A DNA stretch of 50,123 bases, taken from contig JABDFU010000010.1 in NCBI GenBank assembly GCA_013286385.1, forward strand, positions 11,306-61,428, read 5' to 3'. Source of the DNA: Bacteroidota bacterium. GTDB taxonomy: Bacteria > Bacteroidota > Bacteroidia > JABDFU01. This document shows, in pieces, positions 9,571-18,093 of this stretch. Positions within the stretch are counted from its first letter, which is position 1, and each line of letters starts with the position of its first letter. The translations under genes and the position numbers were made by a program. The notes below the pieces were generated by a model. It did no database searches. It was given only the letters and a program-made list of their open reading frames with translations, and was not told the DNA's origin.

Positions 9571-10197
9571 ATGAAAACCAAACAATTTTTGACTGGCAGC
9601 CTATTTGTTGCGGCTGCTTTTGTTCTGAACAGTTTCACACCTGTGGTGGAGGGCTATAAAGCAGGAGACAAGGCCATTGATTTCAAGCTTAAGAATACGG
9701 ACGGTAAAATGGTGTCCCTGAGCGATTACAAATCAGCCAAGGGTTTTATCGTAACGTTTACCTGCAATCACTGTCCTTTTGCGAAAATGTATGAAGAGCG
9801 CATTATGGCGCTCGATAAAAAGTACGCTTCGAAGGGGTATCCGGTGATGGCTATCAATTCAAATGATCCTGCTGTGTCACCTGATGATTCCTATGAAAAT
9901 ATGATCAGCCGGGCCAAGGATAGAAGTTATTCCTTTCCCTATCTGTTTGATGCGACTCAGGAAATTGCCAAAGCTTATGGGGCGACAAACACGCCTCATC
10001 TGTATGTACTGGCGAAGGAAAACGGAGCGCTTGTAGTGAAGTACATCGGCGCAATTGACGATAATGCGCAGGACGCAACAAAAGCGACCAAGCATTATGT
10101 GGAGGATGCGGTGGATGAGCTTTTGGCAAACAAATCCGTAACGGTGACTCAGACAAAAGCCATCGGATGCACTATCAAATGGAAGAAAAGCACCTGA
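9571..10197 (+). CDS. Exported redoxin (thioredoxin-family, CNHC motif)
   Basis: A 208-residue protein with a signal peptide (about 1-23) and a redoxin/AhpC-TSA-type thioredoxin fold. The active-site segment is C65-N-H-C68 followed by PF, replacing the usual CGPC; this variant is typical of a widespread thioredoxin-family group. TNTPHLYVL carries the cis-Pro, and the ending GCTIKWK is characteristic of that group. It probably catalyses thiol redox in the periplasm. Partner and substrate are unknown. Likely cotranscribed with the preceding thioredoxin (58 bp gap). Confidence 0.88.
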   Translation: MKTKQFLTGSLFVAAAFVLNSFTPVVEGYKAGDKAIDFKLKNTDGKMVSLSDYKSAKGFIVTFTCNHCPFAKMYEERIMALDKKYASKGYPVMAINSNDPAVSPDDSYENMISRAKDRSYSFPYLFDATQEIAKAYGATNTPHLYVLAKENGALVVKYIGAIDDNAQDATKATKHYVEDAVDELLANKSVTVTQTKAIGCTIKWKKST

Positions 10198-10249
10198 GTA
10201 ACTATTTGTCACTGGTAAGCGTAAAACGACCGTTTGTAAGCATAGTTAC
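10198..10249. terminator. Possible bidirectional terminator between convergent genes
   Basis: GTAACTAT at 10198-10205 pairs with ATAGTTAC at 10242-10249. A second small stem (AAACG/CGTTT) lies inside. It fills the 55-bp gap between two convergent genes. There is no strong U-run, so this is tentative. Confidence 0.35.
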
Positions 10250-10252
10250 CTT

Positions 10253-11653
10253 CTATCCCATCTGAAAATCAGTCAGCACCCAGTTTTTATTCAGGTCGAT
10301 GACAGGAGCCTGGCAATAGTTGCAGGTGTCGTTTGTTGTATCGTTGTAGGGCGCTCCGCAGGAAGGACATTCGTAGCTGTATACGGTTTCTTTTTCTGCT
10401 GTCTTCAAAGCGCTTAGGTTTTTGGACAGGACCATGCTGTAAGGGTGAGTGGTCATTTCGTTGTCCAGCAGGCTGAGTTTCTGATTACTTACTTTGACAC
10501 GCTGGTAGGTAGCCGAGAGGCTGAACACCAGGTTAAGTTTTTCGGGGTCTGTATTGAAACTCACCAACGAGACTTCGTTCAGGTAGAGCCGGTCAAAGAT
10601 AAAACCTTCGCTCCGGGTTTTGAGCTGTAAAATGTTTTCAGCAGTCTTCTTATCAGCAAAGCGGGAAAGTTTGTTCTGGTTTGCACCGGTGAACACTTCC
10701 ATGATCTGCATAAAGACATTGGACGCGATATCCTGCATGCGCTGAACAGCAAACAGACTGTCATTCCTGGTCAGCTCGCGTAGCTCTGTATTTTGCAGCA
10801 AAGCATCCCCGGCCGTATTCTGATAATCGTCCATCTGGGTAATTTCACTAAGTATCCAATCGTAGGAGGCGTTATTGGTCAGCGTACCGCAACCTGCACA
10901 GCGGCTGATCTCGCCCATTTTGGTATCGAAGGGTGCACCGCAGTTCGGACAGTTGTCAGTGCTGTAGAGATCCTTGTTCTTTTTCGCATCGTTGCGTTTG
11001 ATAAAGGTCCAGTATTCGGTATCTCTATCCCCGCTGAAGTTTTCATTAAACTGGGGATAGTTGGCACTTACAAAAGAATCGTCCATAGAGAAACTTACGG
11101 CCACATCAGCGCTCTGGTAGTTGCCATCGGCAGAAGCCTTGGCCAGACGGATATCAGAAATCTGAATATTACTGAGTTTGTTGACCTGCGAAAGTTTATT
11201 CATCATTCTGAACTGGGCAGTATAGCGCTGGTAGACTCCGTCCGAAATCCAGCGACGTACTTCTTTTAGCTCTTGCTTTTGCCAGGCATCCTGAATGGCC
11301 ATAAAAGAGGTCTGGACTTTCTGAACATCCAGGCCTTCGGGGAAAGGGCCCGAAGGTAAATCGGGTGGCCTGCGATCTTCGCTATCCCCGCCGGATCTGA
11401 ACAAATCAGCAGGGTTCTTTTTCGTGTAAAAGTAATAAGCAGCGATGGCAATTATGACAATCAGCGCCAGCAGGGGATGGGACAGCAAAAGGTAGATCAG
11501 AAAACTCAGTCCCCCGCCTCCGCCACCTCCTCCGGAATCATGGGAAACACGCCCCCCGCCTCCTCCTGCTCGGGCCCATAAGTCGGTGGCTGCGAGTACC
11601 GTAAAAACTGCAAGAAAAAGAAGTCTGTATAAACTCCTGGAGATGGATTTCAT
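10253..11653 (-). CDS. Tim44-like membrane protein with two zinc ribbons
   Basis: A 466-residue protein with a signal or TM segment at 8-27, a very Gly-rich linker (29-48), a TM helix at about 49-76, then a Tim44-like/NTF2-type domain (about 105-225). A CxxC...CxxC zinc ribbon follows (C235, C238, C252, C255), then an alpha/beta region and a second ribbon near the C-terminus (C429, C432, C444, C447). It starts 19 bp after the SPFH gene on the same strand, so the two are almost certainly an operon. The pairing resembles bacterial SPFH proteins that work with small zinc-ribbon membrane partners in membrane stress or microdomain functions; the role here is inference. The Tim44 assignment rests on overall pattern. 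Confidence 0.8.
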   Translation of the reverse strand: MKSISRSLYRLLFLAVFTVLAATDLWARAGGGGGRVSHDSGGGGGGGGLSFLIYLLLSHPLLALIVIIAIAAYYFYTKKNPADLFRSGGDSEDRRPPDLPSGPFPEGLDVQKVQTSFMAIQDAWQKQELKEVRRWISDGVYQRYTAQFRMMNKLSQVNKLSNIQISDIRLAKASADGNYQSADVAVSFSMDDSFVSANYPQFNENFSGDRDTEYWTFIKRNDAKKNKDLYSTDNCPNCGAPFDTKMGEISRCAGCGTLTNNASYDWILSEITQMDDYQNTAGDALLQNTELRELTRNDSLFAVQRMQDIASNVFMQIMEVFTGANQNKLSRFADKKTAENILQLKTRSEGFIFDRLYLNEVSLVSFNTDPEKLNLVFSLSATYQRVKVSNQKLSLLDNEMTTHPYSMVLSKNLSALKTAEKETVYSYECPSCGAPYNDTTNDTCNYCQAPVIDLNKNWVLTDFQMG

Positions 11654-11672
11654 TTACTATAGATTAAAATTT

Positions 11673-12800
11673 TTATCCTGCAGGAGGAGGGGGTGGAGGT
11701 GGAACTGACCCGAATACGGATGTGAGTTCAGCCAATGTGGAGGCTTTCGCCCATCCTGACATTCCTGCTTTCCAAACCTGGGTTTCGGGCGTTAAAGAGC
11801 CCGACTGCACCATCTGTCTTGCCTGTTCAACTGAGAAGGGTCCCGTCTGCTGTCCGTTTACCGCAACAAAGAATTGGAAAGCCTGGGGCGGCGGAGGTGG
11901 GGGTGTATTCAGATTTTGCTGGGCTTGCTGGGTTTGCTGAGCCTGCTGGGCGTTGTTAAAGGTATTGGCAAACATATTTCCCATTCCCAGCCCTACGCCA
12001 AGCCCGATCCCGGCTCCTCCCAATCCCGGATTAGCGGCAGCAGTTTCAATACTTTGGGCTGTTTTCATCTGAGCGAGCTTTTGCATGTCTATCTTGTTCA
12101 AGCGGGAGTATTCGAATATTTCTTTCTTGAGTTCTTCGGGCATGGAAACATTCTCAATCAGAAACTTTGTGATCTGCAATCCGTAGGCATCAAAATCGGT
12201 GTTGAGTTTATTCTGTACCAGTTCAGATAAACTCTCCAGGTTGGCAGCAAATTTCTCAATCGGAAAATTGCCGTTGCCTACCGCATTCGAAAATTTAGTC
12301 ATAATCAGGCTGCGCAACTGACCATTGATATCCTCTGTGGTATAGGAGCCGGTAACACCGGCTACCTCTTTGAGGAATTTTCCGCCTTCAACAACACGAT
12401 ACGAAAAAGATCCGAATGCACGAAGTTCAATCATTCCGAAGCGGTCGTCACTCAGGGTAATCGGGTTTTTGGTGCCCCAGTGCTGGTCTACGAATTGACG
12501 GGTGTTGACAAAAAATACATCTGCTTTAAATGGACTTTCAAAACCATACTTCCAGCCTTTTAGTGTAGATAGAATCGGCATGTTCTGGGTCTGAAGGGTG
12601 TACATTCCAGGCTTATAAACGTCTGCTATTACCCCTTCATTCAGAAATACGGCCTGCTGGGACTCACGTACCGTGAGCTTTGCGTTCATTTTTATTTCGT
12701 TCTCGTATCGTGGAAATTTCCAGACAAGTATATCACCTGAACTGTCTGGCCAGTCGATGATGTCAATGAGTTCATTTTTCAGTTTATCGAAGAGTCCCAT
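11673..12800 (-). CDS. SPFH/Band 7 protein with C-terminal GYF_2 domain
   Basis: A 375-residue cytoplasmic protein. Residues 1-250 are an SPFH (stomatin/prohibitin/flotillin-like) domain of the YdjI/virion-core-like group, with no N-terminal TM. A Gly-rich stretch (about 255-275), a Gln/Ala-rich stretch and a poly-Pro linker follow. Residues 310-365 form a GYF_2 (DUF4339) module (GPFSVEQARQMVQSGSL, then VWKAGMSGW). The end is poly-Pro again. GYF_2 modules bind proline-rich peptides, so the flanking proline tracts may allow self-association (inference). It is the first gene of the operon with the Tim44-like zinc-ribbon membrane protein. Confidence 0.88.
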   Translation of the reverse strand: MGLFDKLKNELIDIIDWPDSSGDILVWKFPRYENEIKMNAKLTVRESQQAVFLNEGVIADVYKPGMYTLQTQNMPILSTLKGWKYGFESPFKADVFFVNTRQFVDQHWGTKNPITLSDDRFGMIELRAFGSFSYRVVEGGKFLKEVAGVTGSYTTEDINGQLRSLIMTKFSNAVGNGNFPIEKFAANLESLSELVQNKLNTDFDAYGLQITKFLIENVSMPEELKKEIFEYSRLNKIDMQKLAQMKTAQSIETAAANPGLGGAGIGLGVGLGMGNMFANTFNNAQQAQQTQQAQQNLNTPPPPPPQAFQFFVAVNGQQTGPFSVEQARQMVQSGSLTPETQVWKAGMSGWAKASTLAELTSVFGSVPPPPPPPAG

Positions 12801-12850
12801 GGTACAAATAAGTTTGTTTAGATTAAGTCAACAATATGCTTAACATCAGG

Positions 12851-13069
12851 CTAAGGTAGCAGGTTTTTTCCAAATCCAATGCTGCTTTTCTCGTCCTTTT
12901 TACGGATGAAAATTAAATCTTCAATCAGAAATTCTTCTTTGTTGAAGCGTTGGTTTTTGTCAAACCAGATACAGATCGCATTTTTGCCGCTGACTTTTTC
13001 AATTGACATATTGGGGCAGTTGTCAATATTCAGTTTAACGGTATCCCCTTCTTCAAATTGATGTTCCAT
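12851..13069 (-). CDS. YodC-family (DUF2158) small protein
   Basis: A 72-residue soluble protein opening with F.EGDTVKLN, followed by an MSIEKVSG strand and an aromatic CIWFD segment. This matches the small beta-barrel YodC/DUF2158 family, whose function is not established. It sits between the SPFH operon and the TlpA-like gene on the same strand. Confidence 0.72.
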   Translation of the reverse strand: MEHQFEEGDTVKLNIDNCPNMSIEKVSGKNAICIWFDKNQRFNKEEFLIEDLIFIRKKDEKSSIGFGKNLLP

Positions 13070-13099
13070 TTTTTGAATTTAGCGAATGGTTATTGTGTT

Positions 13100-14557
13100 T
13101 TATTTTAATAGTTCAAGAATAGCCTGTAATGTACCCGCCTCGCTTGGACGCGAGGTGTTTGGATTCACCAGACTGCCTTTTTTGTCAATCAATAAATACC
13201 TGGGAATGCTGTTCAGGTGAAAATAATGGGCTGCCGGAGAACTCCAGCCTCCGGGCGAAAGGGCATGTTCACCACCGAGTTGCAACTGCTGAATCGCGTT
13301 TTTCCATACATCCGGGGTATTGTCAATCGATATGTAAAGAAACACGACTTCTTTTTTTTGTTTGTCACTGAGTTTTTCGTGAAGTTGCTTGCTGTAGGGC
13401 ATCTCTTGCCGGCAGGGGCCGCACCAGCTCGCCCAGAAATCAACATAAATCACTTTTCCTTTGAAATCTGACAGGCTCACATCCTTGCCGTTTAACCCCT
13501 GGAATTTAATTTCAGAAGTCGAACCAACCACCTGTTCAGACTTGGGTTTTGGCGATTTTGTTTCCATCCATTTACCCAGTTTTTCTTTTACAAGGGCCGT
13601 GTAGTCCTTTGCAGCTGATGTGTTTCCGAGGTTTGTCTGCTGTTTCTCCATTTGCTTGTAAATGTATTTCACCGTTTCAGGTTTTATTTTTTCACCTGTT
13701 TCCAGCAGAAAGCGGGAAAGGTAATAGAGCAGTGGGGCACCTTGCAGGTAATTGCCTGCAACGGCGTATTTTTTTTCAGCTGATAAGCTGAAGTCAGTGA
13801 ACTTAATGAATCCATTTGCTTCGGAAGCAAAATACGTAACAAAATACATCAGAAAATTTCGGTAGGATTCACTCGTTATGGCCAGGTCATCTGAAACCTT
13901 TTTTTTGTCCAATGTCTCCAGCATCACTTTAGGCAATGGGGGAACTGAAAGTGTACTGCTGCTGTTGGCGATTATAATGGGCCAGGCAAGCAAGAGATCC
14001 CAGTAGCAATAGTTGATCTGATCTTCCATATATTTTTTGCACTCTTCGGATATCAAATTTTTATCCGGATATGTTTCGTAAAACTTTCGCTGTTTTGCCC
14101 TGTTGTCGAAAATAAAATTTTCAAACTGATCTACACCGGAGGTTTTCATTTTATTTTGCATTGAATCTACTGACATAACAGCAGCAAATTGCGCATTGAA
14201 TTTTTTCAGAAATACATTATTGGCCCCGCCACGGCCCGAAAATTCAATGCTTTCGGATAAATTCCCCGATTTGAATTTCACATTGAGGTTTGCATCCGGC
14301 TCGATGTAAATTTTTGCCGTTTGGCCGGCATAATTTAAATTCGCAATATAGTTTCCGTCGATGAGCAATTCGATGCTGAATTGATTTTGTTTTACAGGAA
14401 TTCTGTAGCTGGTTGTTTTTTGAGAAAGACAGGTTTTGTCCAGTGAAAGAAACAACGTATCGGATGTCCCATTTTCAATGGTGCCGGTGATACTGATTTT
14501 TGACTGTGCGATCAAAAAGACCGGGAAGTGGAGAAGAATAAGAAGTAACTTTTTCAG
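13100..14557 (-). CDS. TlpA-type thioredoxin with DUF4369-like N-terminus; probable CTG start
   Basis: The mature protein has a beta-rich DUF4369-like N-terminal region (SKISITGTIENGTSDTLFLS), a helical middle, and a C-terminal thioredoxin domain with DFWASWCGPC (C379 and C382 in CTG numbering). SIPRYLLID holds the cis-Pro. The only usual start, TTG at 14515, gives MIAQSK, which has no signal peptide. Reading upstream in frame gives KKLLLILLHFPVFLIAQ, a textbook signal peptide, open back to a stop at 14603-14605 with no ATG, GTG or TTG. CTG at 14555-14557 yields MKKLLLILL and is my chosen start; a point mutation of ATG is the alternative. It is likely a periplasmic disulfide reductase. Confidence 0.82.
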   Translation of the reverse strand: MKKLLLILLHFPVFLIAQSKISITGTIENGTSDTLFLSLDKTCLSQKTTSYRIPVKQNQFSIELLIDGNYIANLNYAGQTAKIYIEPDANLNVKFKSGNLSESIEFSGRGGANNVFLKKFNAQFAAVMSVDSMQNKMKTSGVDQFENFIFDNRAKQRKFYETYPDKNLISEECKKYMEDQINYCYWDLLLAWPIIIANSSSTLSVPPLPKVMLETLDKKKVSDDLAITSESYRNFLMYFVTYFASEANGFIKFTDFSLSAEKKYAVAGNYLQGAPLLYYLSRFLLETGEKIKPETVKYIYKQMEKQQTNLGNTSAAKDYTALVKEKLGKWMETKSPKPKSEQVVGSTSEIKFQGLNGKDVSLSDFKGKVIYVDFWASWCGPCRQEMPYSKQLHEKLSDKQKKEVVFLYISIDNTPDVWKNAIQQLQLGGEHALSPGGWSSPAAHYFHLNSIPRYLLIDKKGSLVNPNTSRPSEAGTLQAILELLK

Positions 14558-14607
14558 GGTGCGGACTATTTTAAAAGTGCATTCTGTTTTTAAATCAGCA
14601 TTTTATT

Positions 14608-15789
14608 TTAAATCAGTTCTAAGACGACAGAACTGGCGCCACCTCCTCCGTTGCAGACGCCGGCAACGCCTCGTTTTCCCCCCTTGCGTTTTAAAACGCT
14701 GATCAGGGAGGTTACGGTTCTTGCCCCGGAAGCACCCAGGGGGTGCCCCAATGAAACTGCACCGCCGTGCAGATTCGTCACCGAATGATTGATTCCCAGT
14801 TCTTTCATGTTCGCCAGGGCTACACAGGAAAAGGCCTCGTGGATTTCAAAGGCATCTATGTCTGAAAGTTTTAATCTGCTTAACGCCAGTGCCTTTTTAA
14901 TGGCTTTGGAAGGGGTTGTAGGAAATTGAGAAGGATTTTGTTCGGCGTCAGCAAAGCTGATAATTTTTGCCAGTGGTTTTAATCCAAGCTCCTGTACCTT
15001 GGATTCACTCATTAAGACCAGCGCAATTCCCGCATCATTTATTTTTGAAGCATTGGCAGCGGTAATAGTTCCGGTGGACGAAAAAGCAGGTTTCAGAAAC
15101 GGAATTTTATCATAAAATACGTATTTGTATTCCTCATCCTGAGTAATAAACGAATCGGTTTTTGTCTTTTTGTCGGTAATTTTCACCGCATCAATTTCTC
15201 CCTCGTACCAGTTGTTTTCATTTCCGAGATGCGCCCTCTTGTAGGATTCAATAGCATACTCATCCTGCATTTCACGGGTAATGCCCATCTGCTGAGAAAT
15301 TTTTTCTGCAGCATCCGCCATATGATAATCATTGTAAACATCCCAAAGCCCGTCTTTTTTTATTCCATCCTCCAGGATGTAATCACTTATTTTCCCGGGT
15401 TGAATGCCTCGGCTCAAATAATAAGGCGTATTGGTCATGCTTTCAAAGCCCCCTGCAATCAGTACATTGCCTGCGCCGGATTGTATAGACGAAGCTCCCA
15501 GCATAATGGCTTTGGCTGAAGAAGCACAGACTTTATTGACCGATGAACAGATTACGCTGTCGGGTAATCCTGCAAACAGAGCGGCCTGCCGTGCCGGATT
15601 TTGACCGAGCCCTGCTGACAAAACGTTGCCCATGATTACTTCTTCTACCTGCTCAGGAGCCAGGCGAATTTTTTCAATGCTTTTTTGTATCGCAAAAGCG
15701 CCCAGCTGAGGTGCTTTAAACGGTGACCATACTCCGTTAAAACGGCCAATGGGTGTACGGGAAATGGATACGATGTAGACAGTTTGCAT
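14608..15789 (-). CDS. Acetyl-CoA C-acetyltransferase (thiolase)
   Basis: A 393-residue protein of normal thiolase length. The N-terminus TVYIVSISRTPIGRF is typical. The acyl-accepting cysteine is C88 (NKVCASSAKA), the catalytic histidine is H349 (SLGHPLGASGAR) and the second cysteine is C379 (GVCNGGGGAS). The EIHEAFSC motif is the NEAF-type loop. It condenses two acetyl-CoA to acetoacetyl-CoA, or runs thiolytically, in the cytoplasm. Which direction is not shown; there is no adjacent beta-oxidation operon. The acetyl-CoA synthetase at 22527 and aconitase at 39361 share the acetyl-CoA node. Confidence 0.95.
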   Translation of the reverse strand: MQTVYIVSISRTPIGRFNGVWSPFKAPQLGAFAIQKSIEKIRLAPEQVEEVIMGNVLSAGLGQNPARQAALFAGLPDSVICSSVNKVCASSAKAIMLGASSIQSGAGNVLIAGGFESMTNTPYYLSRGIQPGKISDYILEDGIKKDGLWDVYNDYHMADAAEKISQQMGITREMQDEYAIESYKRAHLGNENNWYEGEIDAVKITDKKTKTDSFITQDEEYKYVFYDKIPFLKPAFSSTGTITAANASKINDAGIALVLMSESKVQELGLKPLAKIISFADAEQNPSQFPTTPSKAIKKALALSRLKLSDIDAFEIHEAFSCVALANMKELGINHSVTNLHGGAVSLGHPLGASGARTVTSLISVLKRKGGKRGVAGVCNGGGGASSVVLELI

Positions 15790-15821
15790 CTTTGTAGTAC
15801 TTTATACTGTAAAGATACCTA

Positions 15822-16171
15822 TTACCGGGAAGTAATTGCATTTAGCCTCTGCCTGATTAGCAATCTTTTCAAAACAGGCGTGGTTTCCGGAAGATTGAAC
15901 CGAAGGTTGATTGTTTCAGATCCGTTGCCAGGAGAGGGACATACAACAAAAGCCAAAGGGCTTGCCGTGAAACTCAGCAGTTCTATCGGCAGCGGATTTT
16001 TACCGTTCCGCAGTAAAGCTGGATGGTTTGATTGCCGCTGGATGCACTTTTAAAAAGGGCCTGATCTGAGAGTCCGACCGCGCTGATATATACCGGGAAG
16101 TTACTCAGGTTGCTTCCGCGTCCTATATAACTACTACAGTTGCTGAATGAAGCTGAGTTTGGGCTGTCCGG
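15822..16171 (-). pseudogene. Relic of a T9SS type A sorting-domain protein
   Basis: The gap between hflX and the thiolase gene holds a decayed minus-strand coding remnant. From 16171 the frame reads SFSNCSSYIGRGSNLSNFP, then SSGNQTIQLYCGTVK. After a one-base shift in an A-run (around 16000-16005) it continues NPLPIELLSFTA, the hallmark linker ahead of T9SS C-terminal domains. This is followed by PSPGNGSETINLRFNLPE, which matches the start of a type A domain (YPNP motif degraded). It loses similarity near 15870 and stops at 15822. No start is visible. A single missing A would restore the frame, so sequencing error at that point is possible, but the ends are still truncated. Confidence 0.55.
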
Positions 16172-16196
16172 GCTGGTTCAACCTTTAAATTAAGCG

Positions 16197-17411
16197 CTAA
16201 AACTTGGCGCTGAGGTAGGGGTATCGTTTGGTATAGAGGTCTTTCACCATGCCGAAGAGCATTTCCTTCAGGTTGGAGACGTTTTCTTTGTTGGTGGCGG
16301 AAATGAAAACGCAGGCCGTGCCGGTTTTGCTCATCCAGGTTTTTTCGAGCTGGGGGAGGCTGAGGTTTTTCTTTGTGACAGGGCCGAGGTCGTCGGCTTC
16401 TTTTTCTTGGTAGGTGTAGGCGTCAATTTTGTTGAAGACTACGATGGTAGTTTTGTCGTGGGCTTTGATGTCAGTGAGGGTCTGGTTGACGACATTGATC
16501 TGGTCTTCGAAGTTGGGATGGGAGATGTCTACCACGTGAAGCAGTATGTCTGCTTCACGAACTTCGTCAAGAGTTGACTTAAAGGATTCGATCAGGTGCG
16601 TGGGGAGTTTTCGGATAAAACCCACGGTGTCGGAGAGTAAGAAGGGTGTGTTGTCGATAACGACTTTGCGGACAGTGGTATCGAGTGTGGCGAAGAGTTT
16701 GTTTTCGGCAAACACATCAGACTTGCTGAGCAGGTTCATGAGGGTTGATTTGCCCACATTGGTGTATCCGACAAGGGCGGCCCGTATGAGTTCTCCGCGG
16801 TTCTTGCGCTGGGAGGCCATCTGTCGGTCTATTTTTTCGAGTTCTTCTTTTAGCAGGGAAATGCGGTCGCGTACAATACGGCGGTCTGTTTCGATTTCTT
16901 TTTCTCCGGGTCCGCGCATGCCTATACCTCCCCGCTGGCGTTCGAGGTGGGTCCACATGCCGGCCAGACGGGGTAATAGGTATTGGTACTGAGCCAGTTC
17001 GACCTGGGTTTTGGCATGGGCTGTTTTGGCGCGGGCCGCGAATATATCGAGTATGAGGTTGGTGCGGTCGAGGACTTTTCGCCCGAGTTCTTTTTCAAGG
17101 TTGCGGATCTGACTGGGGCTGAGTTCATCATCAAAGACGAGCAGGTGAATGTTGTGCTCGTCTATGTATTTTTTTATTTCCAGTACTTTTCCTGATCCTA
17201 CAAAAGTTCTGATATCGGGTTTTTCGAGACGCTGTACAAAGCGTTTTACAGTGATGACACCGGCTGTACTGGCTAAAAATTCAAGCTCATCAAGGTAGTC
17301 TTTTACTTCCTGTTCGTTTTGATGACGGCCCATGATGCCCACCAGAATGGCTGTTTCGGGTTCTTTGGCCGTATCAAGGAGCTGGTTTCGTTTGGTAATT
17401 TTAGTGGGCAC
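16197..17411 (-). CDS. hflX: Ribosome-associated GTPase HflX
   Basis: A 404-residue protein of typical length. An N-terminal HflX domain carries the signature GGIGMRGPGE (161-170). The G domain has G1 GYTNVGKST (215-223), G3 DTVG (261-264) and G4 NKID (327-330). HflX binds the 50S subunit and splits or rescues stalled ribosomes, especially under stress. Its ATG overlaps the 3' end of the upstream cytochrome gene by 11 bp, implying translational coupling. Confidence 0.97.
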   Translation of the reverse strand: MPTKITKRNQLLDTAKEPETAILVGIMGRHQNEQEVKDYLDELEFLASTAGVITVKRFVQRLEKPDIRTFVGSGKVLEIKKYIDEHNIHLLVFDDELSPSQIRNLEKELGRKVLDRTNLILDIFAARAKTAHAKTQVELAQYQYLLPRLAGMWTHLERQRGGIGMRGPGEKEIETDRRIVRDRISLLKEELEKIDRQMASQRKNRGELIRAALVGYTNVGKSTLMNLLSKSDVFAENKLFATLDTTVRKVVIDNTPFLLSDTVGFIRKLPTHLIESFKSTLDEVREADILLHVVDISHPNFEDQINVVNQTLTDIKAHDKTTIVVFNKIDAYTYQEKEADDLGPVTKKNLSLPQLEKTWMSKTGTACVFISATNKENVSNLKEMLFGMVKDLYTKRYPYLSAKF

Positions 17412-18015
17412 GAAGGGTTTTTATATAAGCAGCTACTGCGCTTGCCTGAGTGTCGTCTAACTGTTTTGAAAAAGAGGGCATATTGTTTTTCCCGCTGTGA
17501 AGAAGAGCCAGGATGTCGCTGTCAGGGAGCCCTGAAAGGCTGAGGTCAACGGCACCCATGTTTCCGGCTTTGCCGTCTTCGCCATGGCATTTCTGGCAAT
17601 AGTCTGTGTAAATTTCTTTGCCATCGTTTTTATTACTGAGTTCTTTGACGGGAGCACTCATCATTTTTTTATGGTTGGCTTCAGCCAGTCCGTAAGCAGC
17701 GAGCAGCAGGAGCACCGAAACGGAGGCCAGGACTTTGCTTCCTTTTTTGAATCCAATGATGGCAATTGGGATGGCTGCCAATACGCAGCCTAATTTTACA
17801 ATGAGCAGAGGAGTCATTTCGGGCATTTTTGCCAGCAGGTAAATTCCGGTTGCCAAAAAGAGCAAACTGATGAGCATTTCCGGAATCTTTACCGTTTTTG
17901 TAAATTTTTTCAGTTGCTCTTTTTTATCGGATAGCAGCAGAAAAGTTTTGACCAGATAAATAAGCAGAAAACAGATTACAACTACAATGTGAAGATTTTG
18001 GATATTTAATTCCAT
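17401..18015 (-). CDS. SirB-like membrane domain fused to cytochrome c
   Basis: A 204-residue protein. Residues 1-110 hold four predicted TM helices (about 8-28, 47-62, 68-88, 95-110) resembling the SirB family. Residues 125-204 are a single-haem cytochrome c domain: C140-Q-K-C143-H144 binds haem and M179 (NNMPSF) is the probable axial ligand. It should be tethered in the inner membrane with the haem domain in the periplasm, acting in electron transfer. The redox partner is unknown; no oxidase genes are adjacent. It overlaps hflX downstream. Confidence 0.85.
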   Translation of the reverse strand: MELNIQNLHIVVVICFLLIYLVKTFLLLSDKKEQLKKFTKTVKIPEMLISLLFLATGIYLLAKMPEMTPLLIVKLGCVLAAIPIAIIGFKKGSKVLASVSVLLLLAAYGLAEANHKKMMSAPVKELSNKNDGKEIYTDYCQKCHGEDGKAGNMGAVDLSLSGLPDSDILALLHSGKNNMPSFSKQLDDTQASAVAAYIKTLRAH

Positions 18016-18093
18016 GGTGTTTTATTTTAAAAGTAAAGATATTAACTTAATTAAGGAAAGCTATGTATTTTAGCGTTTCGGTTAATTTTTAGT

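Noticed and set aside
15784-16053. Plus-strand 89-residue ORF
   Set aside because: Antisense to the minus-strand T9SS relic; the translation has no recognisable features.
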